Shown in pieces: positions 27,005 through 34,259 of a DNA stretch of 34,259 nt. How positions within the stretch are numbered: the first letter of the stretch is position 1; every line of letters starts with the position of its first letter. The stretch is from an uncultured Alphaproteobacteria bacterium. Lineage in GTDB: Bacteria; Pseudomonadota; Alphaproteobacteria; CAAHEQ01; UBA3637. A program made the translations under genes and the position numbers. The notes under the pieces were generated by a model. It made no database searches and was not told the DNA's origin. It worked only from the letters and a program-made list of their open reading frames with translations. The stretch spans positions 1 to 34,259 of the forward strand of contig CAJOPC010000003.1 in the NCBI GenBank assembly GCA_905236245.1. The letters run 5' to 3'.

Positions 27005-27382
27005 TTACACCTCTGCTTTCTCGATTTCGACTTCAAATTTATCTTCTTTTTGACGTTTGGAGCGAACTTCCAACATAGCAGAAGGACCTTCTTCCAATTT
27101 GTCCACCTTAATGCTTAAATAACGCAAGATATTTTCATCTAAGCGCATGAGGCGTTCCATTTCGATGACGGCAGTTGCCGGAGCATCAATCGCCAACATT
27201 GTATAGTAAGCTTTACGGTTTTTTTGAATTTTATAAGCTAAATCACGCAAACCCCAATCTTCGGTTTTTGCGACAATACCACCGTTATCTTTAATAGCAG
27301 CAGTAAACTTGTTCGCCAATTCTTTGACCTTTGCAGGTGTTAAATCTTGACGAGCAATAAATACAGTTTCATAAAAGGGCAT
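27005..27382 (-). CDS. rpsF: Small ribosomal subunit protein bS6
   Basis: 125 residues. The S6 ferredoxin-like fold is recognisable from [38 protein letters not shown] and [14 protein letters not shown]. It partners S18 on the small subunit. GGAGAGG lies 6 bases before the start. It is first in the operon and follows a structured leader likely to mediate autoregulation. Confidence 0.96.
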   Translation of the reverse strand: MPFYETVFIARQDLTPAKVKELANKFTAAIKDNGGIVAKTEDWGLRDLAYKIQKNRKAYYTMLAIDAPATAVIEMERLMRLDENILRYLSIKVDKLEEGPSAMLEVRSKRQKEDKFEVEIEKAEV

Positions 27383-27495
27383 ATTTACCTCTCCTTATGG
27401 TTTTTCTCGTTTCGGTTTATGCGAACGGGCCCCTATGGCACGCCCACCTGAAACATAGCCCGCATTCCGGGACACGGGCAAGGATTACCGGAATG
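27383..27495 (-). promoter_or_regulatory. Structured 5' leader of rpsF, candidate S6:S18 autoregulatory element
   Basis: About 110 GC-rich bases in an AT-rich genome, read on the minus strand. The first hairpin pairs 27488-27495 with 27463-27470 (CATTCCGG with CCGGAATG). The second pairs 27454-27463 with 27421-27437 (CGGGC with GCCCG and TATG with CATA, with a small G bulge). Many bacteria regulate rpsF-rpsR through an mRNA motif bound by the S6:S18 complex. The position fits that, but I did not prove the conserved bulge. Confidence 0.6.
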
Positions 27496-27500
27496 GCGCT

Positions 27501-27529
27501 ATTATACCAGTTTTCAAACTAAATTGCAA
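27501..27529 (-). promoter_or_regulatory. Strong promoter of the rpsF-rpsR-rplI operon
   Basis: On the minus strand TTGCAA (27524-27529), a 17-base spacer and a perfect TATAAT (27501-27506). Expected start about 27494. The upstream Sel1 gene ends only 12 bases before the -35 box and shows no clear terminator of its own. Confidence 0.85.
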
Positions 27530-27540
27530 GCCTTTTTTAT

Positions 27541-28452
27541 CTATTTTGTTAAAAAATCGGCCATTTCATTCATATCAGCACTAAATGAACATTCCTCTTT
27601 GCCGACAAAGGGGAGGGCCGTATCAACTAATCTTTCAGCATAATAATTGATATTGGCACATTCTTTTGGTGAAAATGTAAAATGTTTAATTGGCAAATTA
27701 TTATGAGTTGTTAAAAGCTCATCGCAAGAATACAAGCGATCAGACACCTCTTGTGTCACCATATCACTGCTAATCTGTCGTTGGTGCCCAAGCATAAAGA
27801 AACCTAAATTTTCTTCGGCCGCCTTACACCCTAGCAATGCGGCACGCCAAAAATATTTAAATGCTTCTTGTGGATCCCGTCTTACACCATTTTGTCCCAA
27901 CAATGTATAAACACCCATGATATTATTGGACAAAGCATCTCTTTGCAATGCAGCTTTACGAAGTAGAGGGATAGCCTTCTTGTAATCAAAATAAGAGCTT
28001 TCTGGATTAGCATAAAGCGCACCCAAACGACCAGTGATCCGTCCTTGGGTTGCTTCACTCAAATTTCCACGAACAGCACGATTATAGTAACGCATAGCCT
28101 CACTGATCTTTCCTTGATCAAACAATTCATCACCAACATATACCAATGCTTCTGGATGTCCAAATTCAGCAGCTTTGTATATAAAAGTCTTAATACCCGG
28201 ATAATTTGGATGTCGAGAATAAATCTCATACATAGCATTTTTCCAACGCTGTTGTTCGGCCAAAGGCGCCCAATGCACAAAAGCAGTTTGCACATCATCA
28301 AAACCACATTCAGAATAAATTGTCTTGGAAGGTTCCAATTCCGCATCAGCAATCAAGGTTTCACATCCATCTACATCAAATTCAAATTGTGCATAGCTGA
28401 TACCACTTATACATAAACAGGTTGCCAATAAAAATGCTTTTAAATTTCTCAT
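27541..28452 (-). CDS. Secreted Sel1-repeat protein
   Basis: 303 residues from ATG at 28452, chosen because GGAGG is 5 bases upstream and this start gives a clean signal peptide (MRNLKAFLLATCLCISGISYA, cut before Q22). The mature part has several Sel1-like repeats (HPEALVYVGDELFDQGKISEA, AAEENLGFFMLG) and scattered cysteines. Sel1 repeats mediate protein interactions. Its place is probably the periplasm; the partner is unknown. It may share a role with the TPR/Sel1 protein at 7202-8821. Confidence 0.85.
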   Translation of the reverse strand: MRNLKAFLLATCLCISGISYAQFEFDVDGCETLIADAELEPSKTIYSECGFDDVQTAFVHWAPLAEQQRWKNAMYEIYSRHPNYPGIKTFIYKAAEFGHPEALVYVGDELFDQGKISEAMRYYNRAVRGNLSEATQGRITGRLGALYANPESSYFDYKKAIPLLRKAALQRDALSNNIMGVYTLLGQNGVRRDPQEAFKYFWRAALLGCKAAEENLGFFMLGHQRQISSDMVTQEVSDRLYSCDELLTTHNNLPIKHFTFSPKECANINYYAERLVDTALPFVGKEECSFSADMNEMADFLTK

Positions 28453-28505
28453 GTATCCTCCCATCTTTGGTAAGAGTCTAGCAAAAAAAATACCCAAGGG
28501 CAAGT

Positions 28506-28534
28506 ATTATTTTTCAAATCTTCCAGCTTGTCAA
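28506..28534 (-). promoter_or_regulatory. Promoter of the secreted Sel1 gene
   Basis: On the minus strand TTGACA (28529-28534), a 17-base spacer and AATAAT (28506-28511). It is back to back with the promoter at 28547-28575. Confidence 0.6.
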
Positions 28535-28546
28535 AATAAATATAAC

Positions 28547-28575
28547 TTGACAAAAAGTTAAAAATATGTTAGAAT
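28547..28575 (+). promoter_or_regulatory. Promoter of the small membrane gene pair, near copy of the small RNA promoter
   Basis: TTGACA (28547-28552), a 17-base spacer and TAGAAT (28570-28575). The spacer differs from that of the small RNA promoter (958-986) at one base. It contains TTAA-N7-TTAG (28558-28572), a one-mismatch CtrA-type box. Confidence 0.7.
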
Positions 28576-28605
28576 GTTCTTGTTTCTAAAAAGGAGAGAT
28601 CATCA

Positions 28606-28845
28606 ATGGACAATTCAAAAACACAACAACCTTTAAATTTGGGTCGTTTACCGATTAATGGTATTATACTGGAAGACAATCAACATAGATATAAACTCCC
28701 TGGGGAAGAGCGCGAAGGAGCAATACGTTCGTTTGCTAATGGTTTTATGCGCCCATTCAAAGGCCTATACAATGGCATTGACAATGCATTGGTTATGTTG
28801 CAGATTTTACTTGTTCCGGTTATGATGTTGCAAAAGAAAAATTGA
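28606..28845 (+). CDS. Small membrane protein of unknown function
   Basis: 79 residues, with AAGGAGAG before ATG 28606. A polar N-terminus (about 50 residues with LNLGRLPINGIILE) is followed by one hydrophobic segment (ALVMLQILLVPVMML) and a Lys/Asn end. I do not recognise it. The end lies at an A5 run, and the next frame opens in overlap, so the two may form one protein by frameshift. Confidence 0.65.
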   Translation: MDNSKTQQPLNLGRLPINGIILEDNQHRYKLPGEEREGAIRSFANGFMRPFKGLYNGIDNALVMLQILLVPVMMLQKKN

Positions 28846-29024
28846 CTCGCAAAAAGCCAAAAAATCTGGCTCTTTATGACAATAAAAAACGGCAAATCGT
28901 GAAAACAGCTCTTTGGATTGCCTTGGTGGCTGCTTATATTGCTATGGCGACAGATTATATTCAAGATGCTCGTCAAGCTAGGGTTAAAGCCAGCGGCCCT
29001 GTGGCTACTCAACATCAACGTTGA
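28842..29024 (+). CDS. Small membrane ORF overlapping the previous gene
   Basis: 60 residues from TTG 28842, whose last two bases overlap the upstream TGA stop (TTGA). A basic N-terminus is followed by one transmembrane helix (ALWIALVAAYIAMATDYI) and a short tail. There is no convincing ribosome binding site, so expression would depend on translational coupling or on a -1 frameshift from the upstream gene. A GTG at about 28899 is another possible start. A terminator follows directly. Confidence 0.5.
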   Translation: MTRKKPKNLALYDNKKRQIVKTALWIALVAAYIAMATDYIQDARQARVKASGPVATQHQR

Positions 29025-29052
29025 TAATATTATCGAATACTAAATTTAAAAA

Positions 29053-29079
29053 ACGCCTCAAATTTTGGGGTGTTTTTTT
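29053..29079 (+). terminator. Intrinsic terminator after the small membrane ORFs
   Basis: ACGCCTC (29053-29059) pairs with GGGGTGT (29067-29073, with G-U pairs) around AAATTTT and runs into T 29073-29079. Confidence 0.8.
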
Positions 29080-29080
29080 G

Positions 29081-29109
29081 TTGCATTATCATTTTGATTT
29101 TGATATAAT
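29081..29109 (+). promoter_or_regulatory. Promoter of proS
   Basis: TTGCAT (29081-29086), a 17-base spacer and a perfect TATAAT (29104-29109). The leader is about 35 bases and ends with AAAGGA before ATG 29149. Confidence 0.8.
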
Positions 29110-29148
29110 GGCGTCATTGTAAACGCAATTAACGGAAAGGATCACCCC

Positions 29149-30861
29149 ATGCGTCAATCTAAACTTATATCCAGAAAACATAAAGAAAAACCGGCCGATG
29201 CCATTTTAGCAAGTCATATTTATCTATTGCGTGGCGGCTATATGCGCCCTGTTGCAAATGGTATTTATTCTTTATTGCCACCGGGCAAACGTGTACAACA
29301 AAAGATTGAAAATATTATTCGCGAAGAAATGAATAAAATTGATGGCCAAGAAGTTATGATGCCTGTGGTAATGCCGCGCGAGATGTGGGAAGAATCCGGT
29401 CGTTGGGACAGCGTTGGCCCGGAATTATTGCGTTTTAAGGATAGAACAGGCCATGATATGTTGCTCGGCATGACGCATGAAGAACCTTGCACAGCTTTGG
29501 CCAGAACTGAGGCGACAAGCTATCGTGACTATCCGTTCATGTTGTATCAAATTCAAACAAAGTATCGGGATGAAGCACGTTCCCGCGGAGGTTTAATTCG
29601 TGTGCGCGAATTTACAATGAAGGATGCTTATTCTTTTCATACAAATGAAAAAGATTTAGATGAATATTATGAAAAGGTCGCCGAGGCATACCATACAATT
29701 TATCGCCGTATCGGCATTCCTGAAGTGGTGGCCATTCAATCTGATACCGGCATGATGGGGGGAAAAGTTGCTCACGAATATCAATTGGTAACAGATGTTG
29801 GTGAAGACAAGGTTGTCATGTGCCCAGAATGTAAATCCTATTGGAACGCAGAAGTAGCTACCACCGAATATCAATATAAAAAAGAGGATTTGCTACCATT
29901 AGAAGAAATTGCTACGCCCAATACAAAAACCATTGAAGATTTAGTAAAATTGATCGGTGTTTCTGCACATAAAATGGCCAAAATGGTGTTTTATACCACG
30001 GAGAAAAATGAGACCGTAGCCGTTGTAATTCGTGGAGATTTGGAAGTCAATGAAACAAAATTGGCAAAGGTTTTGAAATGCCTATTTAACTTTGCAACAG
30101 ATGAAGCTGTGCGTGAAGTAGGGGCTGTGCCAGGTTTTGCTTCTGGCATAGGGCTAACTTGCAAAGTATATGTGGATAAATCCGTTGCTAAAGCATATAA
30201 TTTAATTTGTGGTGCAAATAAAGAAGGCTTCCATTTGAAAAATTTCAATGTGTCGCGCGATACACCAAAAGCTGAAATTGTAGATATCGCCACCGTTCAA
30301 GAAGGAGATGTTTGTCCTAAATGCGGAGCGAAATTACATTTGACCCGCGGTATTGAGGTTGGCAACATCTTTAAATTAGGAACAAAATATACCGAATCCA
30401 TGAAAATGACCTACACTGATGAAAATGGTGAAGATAAAGTGCCATTGATGGCTTGCTATGGTATCGGTATTGGGCGCTCATTAGCATCTGTGATTGAGGC
30501 ACACCATGATGATTATGGTCCGATTTGGCCTTTATCCATTGCCCCTTGGCAAGTTCAAATCAATGCTATGGGCTTAGATAAGGATGAAATCAAAAACACA
30601 GCCGAACAATTATATGCAGATTTAGAAAAAGCTGGAGTTGAGGTATTGTATGATGACCGCAATTTGTCCGCAGGTGTTCAATTTGCCGAAGCCGATTTGA
30701 CGGGCATTCCATTGCGTTTAATTGTGGCGCCGAAAGCATTGGCTCAAGGAATGATTGAATACAAGGTCCGCGGAACAGATGAAAAGGGAATGATCCCTGT
30801 GGCTGAAGCCGCAGCTTTTGCCCAGAGTTGGATCAAAAAAGAAATGAAAAAATACAAATAA
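29149..30861 (+). CDS. proS: Prolyl-tRNA synthetase, bacterial type with editing domain
   Basis: 570 residues. Class II core: MRPVANGIYSLLPPGKRVQQ, motif 2 region YRDEARSRGGLIRVREFTMK, and CYGIGIGRSLASVIEAHHDD. Between motifs 2 and 3 is a full insertion domain (about residues 240-390, including LIGVSAHKMAKMVFYTT and VVIRGDLEVNETKL), which clears mischarged Ala-tRNA(Pro). A C-terminal anticodon-binding domain follows. Many Alphaproteobacteria have a shortened ProRS without this insertion, so the long form is noteworthy. Confidence 0.97.
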   Translation: MRQSKLISRKHKEKPADAILASHIYLLRGGYMRPVANGIYSLLPPGKRVQQKIENIIREEMNKIDGQEVMMPVVMPREMWEESGRWDSVGPELLRFKDRTGHDMLLGMTHEEPCTALARTEATSYRDYPFMLYQIQTKYRDEARSRGGLIRVREFTMKDAYSFHTNEKDLDEYYEKVAEAYHTIYRRIGIPEVVAIQSDTGMMGGKVAHEYQLVTDVGEDKVVMCPECKSYWNAEVATTEYQYKKEDLLPLEEIATPNTKTIEDLVKLIGVSAHKMAKMVFYTTEKNETVAVVIRGDLEVNETKLAKVLKCLFNFATDEAVREVGAVPGFASGIGLTCKVYVDKSVAKAYNLICGANKEGFHLKNFNVSRDTPKAEIVDIATVQEGDVCPKCGAKLHLTRGIEVGNIFKLGTKYTESMKMTYTDENGEDKVPLMACYGIGIGRSLASVIEAHHDDYGPIWPLSIAPWQVQINAMGLDKDEIKNTAEQLYADLEKAGVEVLYDDRNLSAGVQFAEADLTGIPLRLIVAPKALAQGMIEYKVRGTDEKGMIPVAEAAAFAQSWIKKEMKKYK

Positions 30862-30917
30862 ATTTCTTTGTCTAATTATCTGAATTGAACACAAAGGGGA
30901 GGCAAGATTTAAACTAA

Positions 30918-32114
30918 ATGGTTAATTTTAAAAGTCCACTATTTTGCTTGGATCTTGCTGTCTTTTTACGAGGGCAGGTTTTTCTATTGCCCGTCTTGTA
31001 TCTTTTTTACCAGCAAAATGGTTTATCACTTGGTGACTTTTTCTTCTTTCAAGGAATTGTGACTTCTGTCTCTTTATTATTCTACATCCCGGCAGGCTAT
31101 TTGGCAGATCTTTTTTCCAAAAAGAAAATTTTAATTTTATCTATGTTATTTGCCCTAACCAGAGCTTTACTGTGGTTAAATTTTTCCGGCTATTGGATTG
31201 TTTTAATTGGGGAAATTTCATATGCACTATCGAAAAGTTTCTTTTCTGGAATCGTGGATAGTTATATGTGCGATTATCTAAAAACACAAAACAAACAATA
31301 TAAAATGACAAAAAAATACGGCAAATTAAACTTCTTCATGAGTCTATCCTCAGCAATAAGTGCTTTAATTGGCCCGTTCTTTTTAACAAGCTTTCCTTTG
31401 AAATTTTTGGTATTCTTAGATGTCATTTTTATTCTTTTATCTATCTTTTGTCTTTGTCGTCTTCCGGAACTACCAATTTTTAATCAAAAACGGACCAGCT
31501 TGCTTGGGCATTATTTAGAAATTTTTACAGTCTTACGCCGTATCATAAATCAAGATTTATGGCGCGTGATATTTTATTCTGGACTTTTTAGCGCCACAAC
31601 AATTTTATTGGTATGGTCCTTTCAGCCTCTGATGCTTTGTAGTTTAATCCCCATTATCTGGTTTGGGATCATTAGTTTTATCAATCATATGTCCCGTTCC
31701 GGATTTAGTATATTCATTGAAAAAGTCACAAATCTTTTAACGTTACCACAGCTCAAAAAACTAACATATAGCTTCTTCATTTTTTCTATATTCGGCATGG
31801 GATTGGCCTTTTACATCAAAAATATATACTTATCGGTTTGTATGTTATTAATAGTTTGTTTCACAACCGGGCTTCAATTGGCCTATACCGTTGCAGCCGT
31901 TTCCTATGTCCATGGCAAAATAAAATCCGAAAACAGATCTTTGATTTCAAGTGTTAACTTCATGGTGGCCGCTTTACTATCCAGCGGCATTTTACTGGCA
32001 ATAAAACAAAGTTTACTATTTACAAACATTGAATACTCTCTATTTGGATATGGAGCCCTTTTCATATTATGCATTTTTATGCTGAATAAAATTCCAAAGG
32101 CCGGATCGAAATAG
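30918..32114 (+). CDS. Major facilitator superfamily transporter
   Basis: 398 residues with about ten to twelve predicted transmembrane helices. The loop between helices 2 and 3 reads GYLADLFSKKKILILS, the usual MFS G-x-x-x-D-(R/K) loop. The substrate cannot be told. ATG 30918 is directly preceded by an in-frame stop, so this is the first possible start; the GGGGAGG site is about 14 bases away, which is far. The cytoplasmic loop around residues 125-140 is basic (KTQNKQYKMTKKYGK). Confidence 0.85.
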   Translation: MVNFKSPLFCLDLAVFLRGQVFLLPVLYLFYQQNGLSLGDFFFFQGIVTSVSLLFYIPAGYLADLFSKKKILILSMLFALTRALLWLNFSGYWIVLIGEISYALSKSFFSGIVDSYMCDYLKTQNKQYKMTKKYGKLNFFMSLSSAISALIGPFFLTSFPLKFLVFLDVIFILLSIFCLCRLPELPIFNQKRTSLLGHYLEIFTVLRRIINQDLWRVIFYSGLFSATTILLVWSFQPLMLCSLIPIIWFGIISFINHMSRSGFSIFIEKVTNLLTLPQLKKLTYSFFIFSIFGMGLAFYIKNIYLSVCMLLIVCFTTGLQLAYTVAAVSYVHGKIKSENRSLISSVNFMVAALLSSGILLAIKQSLLFTNIEYSLFGYGALFILCIFMLNKIPKAGSK

Positions 32115-32212
32115 TTTATTTTTCAAAGAGTAATAAAATAAATTCATAAACATAAAAAAATATCTTGCAATTCGTCTGATTTTGGGATAAAAAAACAGAG
32201 GAGGTGGGTCAG

Positions 32213-32779
32213 GTGAATAAAAAATTTCTAGCATTTTTCTTGTGTCTATCTTTGACGGCTTGTATTTCGGCCGAAGAGCGACTGGCTGCAAACTATCGTT
32301 ATGATGAAGCGCTACATAATCAATGTAGTTATAATTTGAGATTTTCCCCAGGAACTCAAAATTACATGACCTGCCGAATGTTCTTTGATGACTATTTTAC
32401 GACAATGGGTGATACAAAATGGATGAGCTATAGTGCCGTTCAAAAAATACAAAATAAAATTAATGCCATAAATGGAAAATGTGCTGGCTATTGGGGGCAA
32501 AATGGGGATGGTGGTTCTAATTTGTGGCCATGTATTCAATATTTTGGAAAGAGAGATATGGATGAGGCACGCAGGAAAAAAGAGTTAGAAGAACAAGAAA
32601 GAATCATGCGTGATGCTGTTGCTGATGGACAGCGAGAGGCATATGAAGATGCTCGGGTCCAAGCTAGAATTGATGAAGAGCGCGCCAGAGTTGCCGCCGC
32701 TACCGGGAAAAATCCTAAGAAGATTTACTGCACAAGTAGCACTAAGTCAAATGGTTACATCAAGGTGAAGTGCAAATAA
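32213..32779 (+). CDS. Lipoprotein with coiled-coil C-terminal half
   Basis: 188 residues from GTG 32213, chosen because GAGGAGG (about 32198-32204) is well spaced and the product then begins with a compact lipoprotein signal, MNKKFLAFFLCLSLTAC, with C17 as the lipid-bearing cysteine. The mature region has several cysteines (CSYNLRF, YMTCRMFF, NLWPCIQYF). A charged, helical stretch follows (about 112-155, EARRKKELEEQERIMRDAV), then a basic C-terminus. No family is recognised. TTGCAA (32165-32170) with TAAAAA 17 bases later is a weak candidate promoter. Confidence 0.8.
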   Translation: MNKKFLAFFLCLSLTACISAEERLAANYRYDEALHNQCSYNLRFSPGTQNYMTCRMFFDDYFTTMGDTKWMSYSAVQKIQNKINAINGKCAGYWGQNGDGGSNLWPCIQYFGKRDMDEARRKKELEEQERIMRDAVADGQREAYEDARVQARIDEERARVAAATGKNPKKIYCTSSTKSNGYIKVKCK

Positions 32780-32925
32780 GATGAATCAACAGATGAAAGA
32801 GTTTTGGAAGAAATTACGTCTTTGAAACAGTGGACGTGATAATAGGCCTCCTTTGATAAAATGTGTAAACAGATGGGGTTCCTATGAAAAACTGTTTTAA
32901 CTTGTCAATTAAGAAAGGATGAAAA

Positions 32926-33096
32926 ATGACAGAACAAGAAAAGAACCAACAGCGCAGAGAAGACAAAATTAAGCAATTAAAAAATTTACGGGAAGGGTAT
33001 AAACAATTATATCAAGGCGCCACTAAAGAGGAAGAATTAAGCGTCAGATTAGCAGACTTTGTCCTTCAACAAAGAATCGCCAAAGTACAAGGATAA
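32926..33096 (+). CDS. Small charged protein, 56 residues
   Basis: Starts at ATG 32926 behind AAAGGA (32914-32919) and stops at 33094-33096. The product begins MTEQEKNQQRREDKIKQLKN and is predicted almost wholly helical, with many Lys, Glu and Gln residues. It has no signal or membrane segment. The ribosome binding site is good, and a strong terminator follows about 85 bases later. The function is unknown; small size leaves some chance that it is not real. Confidence 0.65.
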   Translation: MTEQEKNQQRREDKIKQLKNLREGYKQLYQGATKEEELSVRLADFVLQQRIAKVQG

Positions 33097-33181
33097 GCTG
33101 CTTTCATAACAAATATAAGGGAAAGCCCATTAGCAAGATTTTCAAATTTAGTTTGCAATATAACTAAAACAAGTTATTACC

Positions 33182-33208
33182 CCCCATTGGAAACAATGGG
33201 GATTTTTT
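33182..33208 (+). terminator. Strong intrinsic terminator
   Basis: CCCCATTG (33182-33189), a GAAA loop and CAATGGGG (33194-33201) form a perfect 8-bp stem, followed by A and six T. The tail is on the + strand, so it ends the transcript carrying the 56-residue protein. The 3' untranslated region of about 85 bases (33097-33181) shows no other feature. Confidence 0.9.
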
Positions 33209-33223
33209 GTTATAGTGAATATC

Positions 33224-34117
33224 TTATTTCCGATCATATTCTCTGAACATTTTGGTTAAAAGACGGTGATCTTGAACCCGATCAAATATTTCTTCTTTTC
33301 GTTTTCCACACACAAACTGGGCAAAGCAACACAAAGACAATATGCTATTATATGTAGATTGGAACGCCTTTAATTGAACCCGAGACAATTCATGAGGATA
33401 ACTGCTTATATAACGGGATGTTAAATACTCTAAGTTTTTAGGCGAATATAGTGTAGGTCGGAAAGACAAATAAGGTTTTCCACGCACAATTCCCTCTAAA
33501 TCAATAATTCCAACTATCTTGCTCTTGGGGGTCGTGCATACATTATCACTATGCAAATCAAAATGGGCTAACGGTCCGCTGTCTGAAGCAAAAATTCTAC
33601 GCAAAACCTCATGCGAAACAGAAGCTAGCAAAGGTGAAGTTGCAAATAATTTTTGAGTTCCAATTTGGAAAGCACTTGGTGGGATAACAGGCAATTGTGT
33701 TGTTGGAATTAGATGAATTTCATGAATAATTTGTGCCAACTGATCCATATAATATTCTCGATCATGCTGAGATTTTTCATGAAATTGAATACGGGTCATG
33801 GTTTGTCCATCAATACACTCATAGGTCAATGCCGGCGTTGGATTTTTATGAATATCAAGAATATGAAAAGAAGGCTGAGGAATTTGAACAGATAAATGCT
33901 CTTGTAAAACAGGGGCATTTTGGGCAATCGTTGGATATGTTGTGGCGGTTTCTTCAGATTGAGGCAACTTCAAAATGATATGGTCATCTATTAAATAGTT
34001 ATACGAATTTCTTCCACGTAATATCTTGATATTACAAACATTTTTGTGAGTTGCTTGTTCGGCCAATGCGCGAACAATATCATAATCTTGACTTTGTTCT
34101 GGGGTTAATATTTTCAT
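33224..34117 (-). CDS. Aminoglycoside phosphotransferase-family kinase
   Basis: 297 residues with the protein-kinase-like APH fold. K50 (DDHIILKLP) is a candidate ATP-binding lysine. The catalytic loop reads H185-F-D187-LHSD-N192, matching HxDxxxxN, and the metal-binding segment is GIIDLEG with D206. Such proteins phosphorylate small molecules; resistance should not be assumed, since many members act on choline, sugars or unknown substrates. It has no strong ribosome binding site before ATG 34117. It sits downstream of tRNA-Val on the same strand and may be transcribed with it. Antisense reading frames on the + strand look like shadows. Confidence 0.85.
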   Translation of the reverse strand: MKILTPEQSQDYDIVRALAEQATHKNVCNIKILRGRNSYNYLIDDHIILKLPQSEETATTYPTIAQNAPVLQEHLSVQIPQPSFHILDIHKNPTPALTYECIDGQTMTRIQFHEKSQHDREYYMDQLAQIIHEIHLIPTTQLPVIPPSAFQIGTQKLFATSPLLASVSHEVLRRIFASDSGPLAHFDLHSDNVCTTPKSKIVGIIDLEGIVRGKPYLSFRPTLYSPKNLEYLTSRYISSYPHELSRVQLKAFQSTYNSILSLCCFAQFVCGKRKEEIFDRVQDHRLLTKMFREYDRK

Positions 34118-34176
34118 CTGTGATAATTTTTTTCGAACTACAATAAATAAAGTAGATACGGGATCCTTTGATTAAA

Positions 34177-34251
34177 TGGTGGGTGCGACAGGGATTGAAC
34201 CTGTGACCCCTACCGTGTGAAGGTAATGCTCTCCCGCTGAGCTACGCACCC
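34177..34251 (-). tRNA. tRNA-Val(CAC)
   Basis: A 75-base cloverleaf on the minus strand with encoded CCA (complement of 34177-34179). Acceptor GGGTGCG pairs with CGCACCC, the D stem is GCTC/GAGC, and the anticodon loop TTCACAC gives anticodon CAC. The T arm is ACAGG-TTCAATC-CCTGT. It reads GTG codons. The upstream end is close to the window edge, so its promoter is not visible. Confidence 0.94.
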
Positions 34252-34259
34252 AAGTTCAA

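Noticed and set aside
32781-32825. 14-codon frame just after the lipoprotein stop
   Set aside because: Too short to support and without a clear ribosome binding site or conservation evidence.
33733-33978. 81-codon + strand frame with a plausible-looking acidic product
   Set aside because: It is fully antisense to the APH-family gene, whose catalytic motifs are intact. No ribosome binding site supports it.

Overview
This is an AT-rich bacterial chromosome window dominated by housekeeping genes. The gene content (mreBCD-mrdA-rodA, trkA, mfd, yidC-engB-mnmE-mnmG, rpsF-rpsR-rplI, an NPr/HPr-like protein) and a CtrA-type TTAA-N7-TTAA box suggest a Gram-negative alphaproteobacterium. It is probably a streamlined, AT-rich, host- or gut-associated lineage. 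That placement is inferred from gene content and motifs, not from a tree. Two aminoacyl-tRNA synthetases (class II LysRS and full-length ProRS with an editing insertion) are not the forms most common in Alphaproteobacteria.

Layout. (1) 1-1780 is accessory: a TM2-domain membrane protein gene broken by a one-base frameshift in a T8 run, an unrecognised structured small RNA with its own promoter and terminator, and a type IV pilin-like gene. (2) 1782-19990 is an 18-kb block of + strand genes with tight or overlapping junctions. It holds the rod-shape elongation machinery (mreB, mreC, mreD, mrdA/PBP2, rodA), a TPR/Sel1 composite protein, a DusB-like tRNA-dihydrouridine synthase, trkA and mfd. A second promoter, whose -10 lies inside a perfect palindrome, then drives yidC, engB, mnmE and mnmG. 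(3) 19991-23651 is an accessory two-gene cassette with a strong promoter and a palindromic operator-like site. It encodes a 153-aa unknown protein and a 1040-aa composite protein: a hydrolase-like domain with a possible Cys nucleophile elbow, a helical region, a glycine-rich hydrophobic region, tandem MORN/YwqK-like repeats and a basic tail. (4) 23850-26130 holds lysS, a small DUF4282-like membrane protein, tRNA-Arg(CCT) and an HPr/NPr phosphocarrier, closed by a bidirectional terminator. (5) 26142-28452, on the - strand, holds the rpsF-rpsR-rplI operon with a structured leader and a secreted Sel1-repeat protein. (6) 28547-33208, on the + strand, holds a pair of small membrane ORFs, proS, an MFS transporter, a lipoprotein and a 56-aa small protein with a strong terminator. 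(7) 33224-34251, on the - strand, holds an APH-type kinase and tRNA-Val(CAC).

The most unusual material is the structured RNA at about 993-1105 under a CtrA-like box, the palindromes sitting on the yidC and cassette promoters, and the 1040-aa composite protein with its small partner. Two reading frames are interrupted at or near homopolymers (342-349 and 28837-28841). These could be real decay, programmed slippage or sequence error, and the sequence alone cannot decide.
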